Below are positions 8,629 to 17,345 of a stretch of 64,000 bases of DNA, piece by piece. The translations under genes were made by a program, and so were the position numbers. Within the stretch, counting starts at the first letter, position 1, and each line of letters opens with the position of its first letter. The notes beneath the pieces were generated by a model, which ran no database searches, had not been told where the DNA came from, and saw only the letters and a list, made by a program, of their open reading frames with translations. Origin of the DNA: JAVJRN01 sp040218415. Its GTDB lineage: Bacteria > Bacteroidota > Bacteroidia > Cytophagales > Cyclobacteriaceae. Location: NCBI GenBank assembly GCA_040218415.1, contig JAVJRN010000032.1, forward strand, positions 1 through 64,000, given 5' to 3'.

Positions 8629-9285
8629 TTATTTTAAAGCACCAAAGCCTATTCCTGTACTGTTTCCTACACCAACATTCCAGACAAAAGCAATTTGCTC
8701 TGGAGAGCCCTTGACGAGGATTGGACACATGCTTGCTTTGTTCTTTATTCCTCTGTAGTTCACCAATTTGGTTTTTGGTGCTCGGTACATTTTGTCAAAA
8801 TCTATGCTTATGCCTTCGGCATTCAAGTTTGCTTTTTTCAACTTAGTGACCATCTTTTCTGTGAGATAATCACCTGCATTAGGATGGTCAAAAAGTACAT
8901 GCTCTATTCTTTCACCATCTCGTCGTTTGATCAGCACAGGACTAGCCAAAAGAAACCTTGCTTCTGTTCCAAAATCAGGAGTTTTGACTATTGTAATATC
9001 GTGTACTCGCATACCAAAACAGATCTCTGAATCTTCCTGTATGCCTTGGATAATCGATTTGATTAGATCAGTATCATGGCTACTGATAGACCATTGACCT
9101 CCATCGGGGAAAGACAGCCCTTGTTTTACACTTTTACCTCCTTGCAACCACGAAAAGGAATAAAGTGATATTTCTCCATGTACCTTATTGTTACCTATCC
9201 ACTTATGTATTGTTCCCGTGAGGTAAGGAATATGGTCGAAGGGTAAAGGATGTTGAGGAGCCGATAACTGACAAATGATACGCAT
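8629..9285 (-). CDS. cas6: CRISPR pre-crRNA endonuclease Cas6
   Basis: A 218-residue RAMP endonuclease that cuts the repeat RNA to leave the 8-nt handle. The C-terminal glycine-rich loop GVGNSTGIGFGALK is the family signature. The N-terminal MRIICQLSAPQHPLPFDHIPYLTGTIHKWIG resembles the first ferredoxin fold, and the histidines in that segment are candidates for catalysis. The ATG at 9285 is used because the longer open frame begins only with TTG at 9312 and adds no conserved residues. It is the first gene of the leftward cas operon, with its promoter expected in 9286-9440. Confidence 0.95.
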   Translation of the reverse strand: MRIICQLSAPQHPLPFDHIPYLTGTIHKWIGNNKVHGEISLYSFSWLQGGKSVKQGLSFPDGGQWSISSHDTDLIKSIIQGIQEDSEICFGMRVHDITIVKTPDFGTEARFLLASPVLIKRRDGERIEHVLFDHPNAGDYLTEKMVTKLKKANLNAEGISIDFDKMYRAPKTKLVNYRGIKNKASMCPILVKGSPEQIAFVWNVGVGNSTGIGFGALK

Positions 9286-9344
9286 GATTAAAACTAACTC
9301 TTTCAGTCCCAAGAAAAAGAATCAGTTTCAAAAAAAAATTAAAA

Positions 9345-9362
9345 ATACCATAAATATGGTAT
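9345..9362. promoter_or_regulatory. Inverted repeat upstream of cas6
   Basis: ATACCAT-N4-ATGGTAT is a perfect 7-bp inverted repeat in the AT-rich region about 60 bp before the cas6 start. It is a candidate operator or promoter element for the cas operon. No standard Bacteroidota TAnnTTTG box could be placed with confidence. Confidence 0.35.
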
Positions 9363-9432
9363 TCAATTTTAATGGTTTATGGGTATTGTTATATTACGAA
9401 ATTTATAAGACAAAATCTTAAAGTCAAGCTTG

Positions 9433-9497
9433 TACTAAAAAATATCTAAAAATTGATAACTATTTGGTAGTAAGTCAGAATAAAACTCCCCTCTGCC
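9433..9497. repeat. Dispersed repeat, copy A
   Basis: About 60 bp closely match 21449-21512 in the same orientation. The shared core includes AATATCTAAAAA, TGATAACTATTTG and a C-rich ACTCCCC end. This copy directly abuts the point where the reverse transcriptase remnant loses similarity to its family, as expected for the end of an inserted element. Confidence 0.7.
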
Positions 9498-9830
9498 TTC
9501 TGAGTGCTTTATGCTACCATCTTCCAGATGGACTTGAGCTTCCAGCCACCTTTTGATTTACATCAGCACCCAGCGCTCCGAGACATGATTCTCAAGCCCT
9601 TTGATCGGTAGGTCATGACGGACTTCTTCAAAGAAGTTCGCTAAATCCAAATCAATTACCCAGAAGTATTTCCTTACATTCTTCTGTACCTCCCTCACTG
9701 CCATATGGGCACTTTTGTTGGTCGGTATCCATATGAACAATTTCTACCCATCTTGGCTCGCAAGAGTTTCATCTTTCTGAGCGCAGTTCCTCTTTGAACC
9801 GGTGTGAGCTTCCCTTTGTCGGGCACGACA
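9480..9830 (-). pseudogene. Broken group II intron reverse transcriptase/maturase
   Basis: Read leftward, several pieces match the RT0-RT3 part of group II intron RTs. NCSYGYRP lies in one frame, NKSAHMAVREVQKN plus YFWVIDLDLANFFEEV in the next, and IKRWLEAQVHLEDGS follows a TAA (9555-9557) that replaces a tyrosine or similar codon. There is thus at least one frameshift near 9730 and one nonsense codon, and the catalytic YADD region is absent because similarity stops near 9490. It is a remnant of a retroelement that cannot be functional. Confidence 0.75.
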
Positions 9831-9914
9831 GAATTCACTAGATTGTGCTCTTTACGTGCTGTGGGCGTACACCCGAGCTAGTCGTTACCATCTTATTACA
9901 ACCTGAATTAACCT

Positions 9915-10103
9915 ATGAAAAGCATAAAAAACGATGTAGTTGTGATTACCGGAACAGGAAACGGAATAGTTCATTCTTTAGCTATTCTGCTTGCCAATCT
10001 CGGAGCAAAATTGGCGTTAAACAGGAGGACTATAGAAAACCCTGAAGAGACTGCAAGTTTATTAAATTTAGATAAGGCTAATTTATTCACCCAAGCTTAT
10101 TGA
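9915..10103 (+). pseudogene. N-terminal fragment of a short-chain dehydrogenase
   Basis: 62 residues beginning MKSIKNDVVVITGTGNGIVHSLAILLANLGAKLAL. This is the Rossmann beta-alpha-beta start of an SDR, with a degenerate glycine motif (TGTGNGI where TGxxxGIG is expected). A full SDR has about 250 residues, so about three quarters is missing. The stop falls six bases before the start of the polysaccharide lyase gene. It is most likely a stub left by a rearrangement that brought the lyase here, although a short peptide could still be translated. Confidence 0.6.
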
Positions 10104-10109
10104 TATCAA

Positions 10110-13073
10110 ATGAAAACAACATTCCTATTTATTTCTGTATGTTTTCTATCCTTAACCAATGCAAATGCACAATTCAATGTTGGTGATAGTTTTAATGACG
10201 GATCACTCTCTAATAAGGTAAAAAATTCAAGTCCACTAGAAACTATTGTTACAGAACGACCATTAATTTGGGTAAAAGAATCAGAAAAACAAGATATTCT
10301 TGATGAGATAAATAACAACCCTTGGAAAAAAACATATTACGCAGAGTTCTCAAATAGAGTAAACGCTGAACTTTCTACCTATATGTCTAACCGTCAAGCT
10401 TATTTAAGTCAGTTACCTTTTGATAGTAGCAATGTTGTTGCTGGACAAATACCTCCATTAAAAACACTTCGTAATAGTCAAGCCAATGCCTATGAAGACC
10501 AAGTTAAATATAAACACTTCTTACAAAGTGGCATTGATAGTGGAGTTCTATATTTCTTGACAGGAAATGAAGACTATGCGAAATATAGTGCTTCTATTTT
10601 TTATACGTTTATGAAAGGCATGAACCAGGTTCCCCTGGCCTCTTCTTCTTCTAGTATTAATACAGGTTGGATTTATCCAACAGACCATTTAAAGGAATCT
10701 AGAGAAATTGGTGCTCAAATACCGGTGCTTTATGATTTTATAGCTACTTATATTAAAAATGGTGGAATGGCCTACGATTTTGCAGCTAACATAGAAACAA
10801 CAATAGATTGGCTTGAAGCAGAGCAGATTTTCAGAAATTATATTTTTTTAGCCAAAGAACGTGGTGGTATCGCCTCGAACTGGCCTGCCTTAGAAAGTCC
10901 CAGCTTGGTTAGTAACACCTTAGCGTTAGATAATCAAGCTGAAAGGGATGCAGAATTACTTTACGCTATTGATAAAAGAGCAACAAGGCAAATTCCATTA
11001 AGTGTTATGTCTCAAAAAATTCAAGACAATAATGGTATATGGCCAGAACCTTTTACCTATGCTAAATATGTTGCCGAATTCTCCACCTATTTAATGGGAG
11101 TAATTACTAAGTACGACCCTTCTTATAATTTAGCTTACAAATACGCTAACATACCTCAATCACTTGATATCCCTAACGATTTTTCATGGCCCAATGGCAA
11201 TAGAACGATACATTTTGGTGATGGCAGCAGAAGTTTTCAAAGATATCACGATGGCTATGAACTAGCTTATTATTTAGGGAAATTAACCAACAATGGTCAA
11301 TTGCTCGATAAGTTTGGAAAACTTATCAATTCGAGTATCGATTATGGTAATTACCAAAGACAAGCTTTGAGCAATAACCGTTCTACAGCTATAGAACCTT
11401 ATTATGATGAACCTTTAAGACTTTTATGGTATTCTGGAGAAGTTAACGGAGCAAGCGCCGATTTTAAACAAAACGTGACAAATGAATTATCATTTGCAGG
11501 CATCTCTCTTCAAAGAAATATTGACACCCCTGATCCCGTTTTAAATGGATTGATGCTATTTGTTGGTGGCGCAGGTTTCGTTCATAGTTATGCTTCAGGA
11601 ATGAACATGGAGTTGTACGGCCCCAAAACAGTGATAGGAGCAGCTGCGGGTAACACTAAAAAGTACACGTCTACTATTCATAGAAATTATTACCGCTTAT
11701 TTGCTGCTCATAATACGGTTATTGTAAATGGTGCTTCTCAAGGATCTGGAGGTATTGCAGACATAAATATTAAAAGAGTCGAAAAACTATCAATAGAACC
11801 CGAATATACAGAGCTTCCCGTATCACCTAAAAATTCTTTTAGTACTACTAGATTTAGTGATGATAAGGGCGACCAAGCAGAAGCAGTTCAAAATAGAACT
11901 ATGGCCATAGTTCGTACCTCTCCAACAAGTGGCTATTATGTTGATGTTTTTAAATCTAATTCTTCTTTAGCTAACGAATATCATGATTATGTTTATCACA
12001 ACCTTTCAGACAGTCTCGTTTTAGAGTCTAATGGTTCCAATCTCCCATTAACATCTGACCCTAATAGATACAGCAATGGAGATACTTCGGGAGGTTTTAA
12101 TAATCCAGGATGGCAATACTTTTCAGACATTCAAACATCTGGCTTTTATTCAGGTGATGTGACCGCTACTTTTACTGCTACACGGTTAGGAGATCAGATA
12201 AATATGAAAATGCATATCCCCAATGAGGCTAACAGAGAATATACCAGAGTAAGCGCACCACCCACTTTGGGTGTTTCTAGTTCTTATGACAACACACCTA
12301 CTCCCACTATTCTTATAAGACATAATGGTGAAGCTTGGGACACACCATTCACGGCGGTATATGAGCCTTACATTGGTACTAATACAAATACGGTCACCAA
12401 GGTTACCAATATAAAACGAAATGGAATATTTACTGGTTTAGAAGTAGCAAGTGTTGTAGATGGAAAAAACATTAAACAAATCATTTTAATTAAAGATACT
12501 GACAACACCGAATTCAATGACACAGTTTTAGATGTAGAACTTACAGGAAGGTTTGCTGTCTTATCTTTGGATGAGAATAATAAACTTACCTCTATATACA
12601 TGGGAAAAGGTTTTCACATTAAATATAAAGGTTGGGATATAACTTCTACGTCTAGATATCCAACCAGTTTTTACGTAGATATTATTGGCAATAATGCAGA
12701 AATAAAAACAAACTCTGAACTAACTATATCCTACCCACAAAATATTACCGTTTCAGATAACGATTTAATTACTATTATCCCTACTACTATTGCACTCTCA
12801 AATGAAAGTAATGATTTGGCAAGCGTGAGTCCCAACTTTGTTTTTTACAAAAACAACAATTCAAGTATCTGGGATCTTAAAACTAACAATGTAGATTTAA
12901 GCAATGTGCATTTGAGGATAGTCAATCTATTAGGCATTACTGTTATGAAGAAGAAAATTAATTCGCCTTTAACCCAAATAGATTTAAGCCATGTTTTAGA
13001 TGGTGTTTACATCGTTCTATTGACCAATGATAATTTTAGTATCAAATCAAAAAAAGTAATCATTACAAATTGA
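10110..13073 (+). CDS. Secreted heparinase II/III-type polysaccharide lyase with type IX sorting domain
   Basis: A 987-residue protein with a clear signal peptide (about 1-21, ending ANA-Q). An alpha-helical toroid-like region (about 45-500) is followed by a beta-rich heparinase II/III-like domain, with HNTVIVNG near residue 535 and YYVDVFKS...HDYVYHNL around 610-635. The last 80 residues look like a type IX secretion C-terminal domain (NLLGITVMKKK...LSHVLDGVYIVLL...KKVIITN). It would cleave an acidic polysaccharide, such as an alginate- or ulvan-like algal polymer, by beta-elimination at the cell surface or outside. The substrate cannot be read from the sequence. No SusCD pair or sulfatase lies nearby, so it stands outside a classical PUL. 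Confidence 0.8.
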   Translation: MKTTFLFISVCFLSLTNANAQFNVGDSFNDGSLSNKVKNSSPLETIVTERPLIWVKESEKQDILDEINNNPWKKTYYAEFSNRVNAELSTYMSNRQAYLSQLPFDSSNVVAGQIPPLKTLRNSQANAYEDQVKYKHFLQSGIDSGVLYFLTGNEDYAKYSASIFYTFMKGMNQVPLASSSSSINTGWIYPTDHLKESREIGAQIPVLYDFIATYIKNGGMAYDFAANIETTIDWLEAEQIFRNYIFLAKERGGIASNWPALESPSLVSNTLALDNQAERDAELLYAIDKRATRQIPLSVMSQKIQDNNGIWPEPFTYAKYVAEFSTYLMGVITKYDPSYNLAYKYANIPQSLDIPNDFSWPNGNRTIHFGDGSRSFQRYHDGYELAYYLGKLTNNGQLLDKFGKLINSSIDYGNYQRQALSNNRSTAIEPYYDEPLRLLWYSGEVNGASADFKQNVTNELSFAGISLQRNIDTPDPVLNGLMLFVGGAGFVHSYASGMNMELYGPKTVIGAAAGNTKKYTSTIHRNYYRLFAAHNTVIVNGASQGSGGIADINIKRVEKLSIEPEYTELPVSPKNSFSTTRFSDDKGDQAEAVQNRTMAIVRTSPTSGYYVDVFKSNSSLANEYHDYVYHNLSDSLVLESNGSNLPLTSDPNRYSNGDTSGGFNNPGWQYFSDIQTSGFYSGDVTATFTATRLGDQINMKMHIPNEANREYTRVSAPPTLGVSSSYDNTPTPTILIRHNGEAWDTPFTAVYEPYIGTNTNTVTKVTNIKRNGIFTGLEVASVVDGKNIKQIILIKDTDNTEFNDTVLDVELTGRFAVLSLDENNKLTSIYMGKGFHIKYKGWDITSTSRYPTSFYVDIIGNNAEIKTNSELTISYPQNITVSDNDLITIIPTTIALSNESNDLASVSPNFVFYKNNNSSIWDLKTNNVDLSNVHLRIVNLLGITVMKKKINSPLTQIDLSHVLDGVYIVLLTNDNFSIKSKKVIITN

Positions 13074-13294
13074 AAAACATGACTATTCCTGCTTTGTCAA
13101 GTGAGAATAAAGGCAATGATAAGCTAAGATACCGCAGTTACTTGCTATACTTTCCATGACAAAACAATTCCCTAAACCTAAAAAAAGGCCGCTATTACTA
13201 TAAGAAGGCTAAAATAGACGGCAAAAAAATATGATTTTCAAAATGTCCAAGTACTCGAAGAAGTCGCGCTTGGATTAGATGAAGTAATCCGTTT
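13074..13294. other. Non-coding or decayed stretch after the lyase
   Basis: No intact gene. Short broken frames run into the transposase remnant that follows, and this part may hold its decayed 5' end or flank. No terminator for the lyase gene was convincing. Confidence 0.4.
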
Positions 13295-13567
13295 ATTCTC
13301 AGGTCACTTGTCACCAAAACACATCCTGTTGCTCAAAAGGCCATTTCCTACATTCGAGGGTTATTCAAAAGCGAGAAAAATAGAGCCAATTGCACATTCA
13401 TATCTGATTCTCTGGGTGAGTTTGACCATCAAAGCTTCAACCATTTACTCAACGAATAGCCATGGAATTTTACTGATGTATTAGTGGATCTTTCTCAGAA
13501 AACCAGAGGGAGGCACCAGAAAGAAACTACAAGAATCCAAGAGCTCAACATGACCCCTTCTCATTGA
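13295..13567 (+). pseudogene. DDE transposase remnant (IS701-like)
   Basis: One frame reads LRSLVTKTHPVAQKAISYIRG, then LFKSEKNRANCTFISDSLG, then FDHQSFNHLLNE, a TAG stop, and PWNFTDVLVDLSQKT. This order matches the N-terminal part of IS701/IS4-type transposases (a short helix-rich region, then HFLSxSPWD). The catalytic core is missing and the frame ends at 13567. It marks an old insertion in the accessory island. The family assignment is from motif memory only. Confidence 0.55.
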
Positions 13568-13730
13568 AAGGTTTCTTGATCCTTCGTGCATATGACAAAG
13601 CAATCAATAACGAATTATATTTAACTTTCTTTAATATACGACGTATCTTTTCAACAACAGTACGCACCGCGCTACCCGTAAGATCAGCGTCCCAGGGTGC
13701 GTCTTTTGCTTTTATGGCCCTTCATTTTCA

Positions 13731-13766
13731 CATAAATCATTAACTTTCGCTCCGTTATGATTTATG
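13731..13766. repeat. Hairpin before the Abi_2 fragment
   Basis: CATAAATCATTAAC and GTTATGATTTATG form a 13-bp stem with one bulged T around a 9-base loop. The surrounding region (13568-13792) has no recognisable gene. It could be a transposon end or a transcription stop. Confidence 0.4.
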
Positions 13767-13792
13767 ATAAGCCCGCAACTACCCTCTGTTTG

Positions 13793-13933
13793 ATGAAATA
13801 TCTATTAAAAGAGATTCAGCGAAATAACACATTTGCCAAAAGGCTTAAAACATTAATGCAGACGTATCCAAGTGTCGACCCAGATGCATTGGGATTTAAA
13901 GAAAACTGGCACCAAGAACCACTTTGGAGATGA
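13793..13933 (+). pseudogene. C-terminal fragment of an Abi_2-type abortive infection protein
   Basis: An ATG-initiated frame of 46 residues ending YPSVDPDALGFKENWHQEPLWR, which resembles the C-terminus of Abi_2 (AbiD/F-like) proteins. Full proteins are about 300 residues. Its TGA overlaps the ATG of the original hsdR start (ATGA, 13930-13933), so the gene was once an operon member directly ahead of hsdR. Everything upstream, presumably including hsdM and hsdS, has been replaced by the lyase and IS debris. Confidence 0.6.
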
Positions 13934-13980
13934 CCACACAACCAGAAGCGATATTAGAAGACAACTTGGTGAAGAAGTTG
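13930..13980 (+). repeat. 51-bp direct repeat, left copy (displaced hsdR start)
   Basis: This 51-bp sequence is identical to 14507-14557 and encodes the first 17 codons of hsdR, starting with ATG. After base 13980 the sequence diverges into the DUF559 element. This copy is the displaced original start, which still overlaps the Abi_2 fragment. Confidence 0.97.
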
Positions 13981-14003
13981 AATGGCTGGAGTTATTCGCC
14001 ACA

Positions 14004-14033
14004 TTCCCCTCTTGAGAGGGGTCAGGGGTGTGT
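14004..14033 (+). repeat. Left inverted repeat of the DUF559 element
   Basis: Begins TTCCCCTCTTGAGAGGGG and continues TCAGGGGTGTGT. It can fold on itself (CCCCTCT with AGAGGGG) like a REP hairpin and pairs with 14469-14498 in inverted orientation. Confidence 0.95.
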
Positions 14034-14073
14034 ATTGGTGTGTATTTACCAAAACGTTTTTCCCTGAATAGGT

Positions 14074-14454
14074 ATGAAACGGAAAATCATCCCATACAAT
14101 CCTAAACTCAAGATGCTCGCTCGTCAGCTTCGCAATGATAGCACCAAAAGTGAAATACGACTTTGGCAATACCTGAAAGGCAAGCAAATGATAGGCTATG
14201 ACTTTCACAGGCAAAAACCTCTTTTGGAATACATTGCAGATTTTTATTGCTACGAATTGGAACTAGTCATTGAGTTGGATGGATATACTCACCAGTTCGA
14301 AGAGGTAATTGCACGAGATGAAATAAAGCAAAGAGATTTGGAAGAAATAGGCTTGACAGTAATGAGGTTTGCCGATGTAGAAGTGATGCATGATATTAAT
14401 AATGTACTGAGGACAATAGAAAATTTTATTTTAAATAGAGAAGAACACACCTAG
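14074..14454 (+). CDS. DUF559 (Vsr-like, PD-(D/E)XK) endonuclease domain protein
   Basis: A complete 126-residue protein of the DUF559 family, whose fold is that of very-short-patch-repair endonucleases. Visible family features are the N-terminal KLKMLARQLRNDSTKSEIRLWQYLKG, then GYDFHRQKPLLEYIADFYC with the catalytic-type D, VIELDG (E and D of the PD-(D/E)XK core), an H two residues later, and LTVMRF in the C-terminal strand. It is the sole gene of the inverted-repeat element. A role in the element's own movement (cleaving a target so that repair copies the element in) is an inference from this setting. The family has no settled function. Confidence 0.9.
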   Translation: MKRKIIPYNPKLKMLARQLRNDSTKSEIRLWQYLKGKQMIGYDFHRQKPLLEYIADFYCYELELVIELDGYTHQFEEVIARDEIKQRDLEEIGLTVMRFADVEVMHDINNVLRTIENFILNREEHT

Positions 14455-14468
14455 TTAAATAGAGAAAA

Positions 14469-14498
14469 ACACACCCCTAGCCCCTCTCAAGAGGGGAA
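14469..14498 (-). repeat. Right inverted repeat of the DUF559 element
   Basis: The reverse complement matches the left repeat at 28 of 30 positions, the only change being CT for TC. It ends 8 bp before the regenerated hsdR ATG and places GAGGGG upstream of that start. Confidence 0.95.
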
Positions 14499-14506
14499 AT
14501 AAAAGT

Positions 14507-14557
14507 ATGACCACACAACCAGAAGCGATATTAGAAGACAACTTGGTGAAGAAGTTG
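14507..14557 (+). repeat. 51-bp direct repeat, right copy (hsdR start)
   Basis: Exact copy of 13930-13980. It is in frame with the rest of hsdR, so the insertion left the restriction gene with a complete reading frame and a new upstream region. Confidence 0.97.
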
Positions 14558-17345
14558 CAGGAATTAGGATACCAAAAAGTGATCATCAAAAACGAGGATG
14601 ACTTAGTAGCCAATCTCAAAGCGCAACTCGAAAAGCACAACAAAAGAAGTCTGTCAGACAATGAGTACAAGCAAGTCCTTAATGCACTTGCAAAAGGCAA
14701 TATTTACGAAAAAGCCAAAACCCTCCGAGACAAAGTACAATACACCAAAGACAATGGGGAAACGGGATACATCGAGCTCATCAACCAAGTACATTGGTGT
14801 CAAAACGAGTATCAGGTCACCCATCAAATCACCATCGATGGCAAATATCAAAATCGCTACGATGTAACCCTACTTATCAATGGCTTGCCTTTGGTGCAAG
14901 TAGAGCTGAAGCGTACAGGTTTGGAGCTCAAAGAGGCTTTCAATCAGATCAATAGATACGAAAGACATTCTTACGGAACAGGCTTTGCGCTTTTCAACTA
15001 TATCCAATTATTTGTGATCAGCAATGGTGTGGACACCAAGTACCTCACCAATAATCCGGTAAATGGAAGGTCATTCAAGCAAACGTTTTATTGGGCTGAT
15101 GTGGACAATAAAATAATGACTAACCTGTCGGAATTTACCCCAGTATTTTTGGAGCCCTGTCATCTTTCTAAGATGATCACCAAATACATCGTACTCAACA
15201 CCGCCAATCAGCTGATGGTGCTTCGCCCCTACCAATACTATGCGACAGAGGCGATCGTAGAGCGTGTGAAAAACACAAAAAAGAACGGATACATCTGGCA
15301 CACAACAGGTTCTGGAAAAACGCTTACCTCCTTCAAAGCAGCACAAATACTTACCGGCTTGGAAGTGGTACACAAGGTGGTATTTGTGGTAGATCGTAAA
15401 GACTTGGACTATCAGACCATCCGAGAATTTAACAGTTTTAGCGAGGGCAGTATTGATGGCACAAATAGTACCAGCACGCTAGTCAAGCAATTATCAAATG
15501 ACACGCCACTCATTGTTACCACCATTCAAAAGCTGAGTAATGCGATTGAGAAAAAGAAATACCTTGAAAAAATTGAATCGCTCACTAATAAGCGCTTAAT
15601 ATTCATTTTTGACGAATGTCATAGAAGCCAATTTGGAGAGACACACAACCGCATCAAAGACTTCTTTCAACAAGCGCAAATGTTTGGTTTTACAGGCACT
15701 CCTATTTTTGCTGACAATTCGGTCAAAAATGCACTCGGCCAAAGAACCACCAAAGACCTTTTTGAAGAATGTCTTCACAAGTATGTCATTACTGATGCAA
15801 TAAGAGACCGAAACGTCTTAAAATTCTCTATCGAATATCATAGCACTTACAAGCAAAAAAAGACCATCACGGATGTCAAAGTAGAAGACATTGATACGGC
15901 AGAAGTATTGGAAGCACCACAGCGCCTAGAAAGTGTTACGGATTACATCATCGCAAACCATGATAGAAAGACCCGAAACGGAACTTTTACCGCCATTTTC
16001 TGTGTGCAAAGTGTAAAAACGTTGGTTCAATACTACCAGCTTTTCAAAAGAAAGAAGCTGGAAGGGCAACATAACCTCAAGGTGGCCACAATTTTCTCTT
16101 ATCAACCCAATGAGCCGGATGAAGATGCTAATGGCTTCATTCCAGATGAGGATTATACTTTATTAGCCGCTGCTGAGCCACAAGCGGATTATAAATCCAC
16201 GCATACAAGAGACAAACTCGATGACTTCATAGGGGACTACAATGGTATGTTTAATACCAATTTCTCCACCAGTGACTTTTATGGTTACTACCAAGACATT
16301 GGCAAAAAAGTAAGGAACAAGGATGTGGACATACTCCTTGTCGTCAATATGTTTCTTACGGGTTTTGATAGTAAACCCCTCAACACCATATATGTAGATA
16401 AAAACCTCAAATTTCATGGTTTGATTCAAGCCTTTTCCAGAACCAATCGCATACTGGACGATCTCAAGTCTCAAGGCAATGTGATTTGCTTTAGAGATCT
16501 TAAAGATGCCACGGATGAGGCCATTACCCTATTTTCCAACAAAGAAGCTTTAGAGGAAATCATCATTGAGCCATATGAAGACTATGTGACATTGTTTAAC
16601 AAAGCGGTGGAGAAAGTCTTAGAAATCACCCCCACGTTTGATGATGTCAATGGTCTTGAATCGGAAGAAGATCAGATGAAGTTTGTGAAAGCTTTTAGAG
16701 AACTAATGCGGATTCAAAATGTACTCGCAAGTTTTACCGAATATGAACCGGAAGATTTGGACATGGAAGCACAGACGTTTGAAAACTACAAAAGCAAATA
16801 TCTCGACCTTTATGAGGCAGTAAAGTCTGGTAAGCAAAAAGAAAAGGTCTCCATCTTGAATGACTTAGACTTTGAGCTAGAACTTATCCAAAAAATATGA
16901 GATCAATGTTGCTTACATCCTAAGCTTATTAGCGAAGTTGAAAAACGCAAAGCCTGATGATCAGGAGAAACAGCGCAAGGCTATTTCCGACATGATGTCT
17001 TCAGACACCAAGCTTCGAAGCAAAAAGAAATTGATCGAAAAGTTCATGGATCAAAACATGAAAAAGATCTCGGATAGTGATGAGATAGAAACTTCGTTTG
17101 ATGACTTCTGGACACACGAGAAAAAGAAAGCTTTTAAGCTCTTGAGTGAAGAAGAAGACTTACATTATGATCGCCTTGTCGTCACAGTGAGCAATTATCT
17201 TTTTACTCACAAGGAGCCACTAAGAGACGAAGTGATTGCATTGATGAATCAAAGACCAAGCTTAAAAGACCGAGGCTCAGCATCCAACCGAATCAAGGAA
17301 AAAATCGTTGATTTCGTGGAAACGTTTATTGAAGGAATGGTGTGA
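14507..17345 (+). pseudogene. hsdR: Type I restriction enzyme R subunit, interrupted by one frameshift
   Basis: The first frame (14507-16900, 797 residues) has the PD-(D/E)XK nuclease (D119; E133-x-K135 in QVELKRT), Walker A TTGSGKT (266-272) and DECH box (369-372) of an HsdR motor. It stops at 16898-16900 just after a run of six A (16890-16895). The +1 frame continues directly with KYEINVAYILSLLAK and the normal C-terminal helical region to 17345, so one extra A breaks an otherwise full-length gene. This may be a true mutation, a phase-variable tract, a sequencing error or ribosomal frameshifting. No hsdM or hsdS lies nearby, so even an intact R subunit would be an orphan. Confidence 0.88.

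Larger units (their letters stand above)
13981..14506 (+). mobile_element. DUF559 nuclease element with REP-like inverted-repeat ends
   Basis: A 526-bp segment sits between two identical 51-bp copies of the hsdR start, like an insertion with a long target duplication. Near its ends are 30-bp inverted repeats at 14004-14033 and 14469-14498 (28 of 30 positions match). Each contains the hairpin CCCCTCTTGAGAGGGG. Its only gene is a complete DUF559 nuclease. The tail of the element is itself a tandem near-repeat (14454-14480 repeats the sequence just before it). There is no transposase. The right end supplies the new 5' leader of hsdR. Confidence 0.85.

Noticed and set aside
13731..13766. Hairpin as an integron attC site
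   Set aside because: No integrase gene, no second similar site and no conserved core boxes were found.
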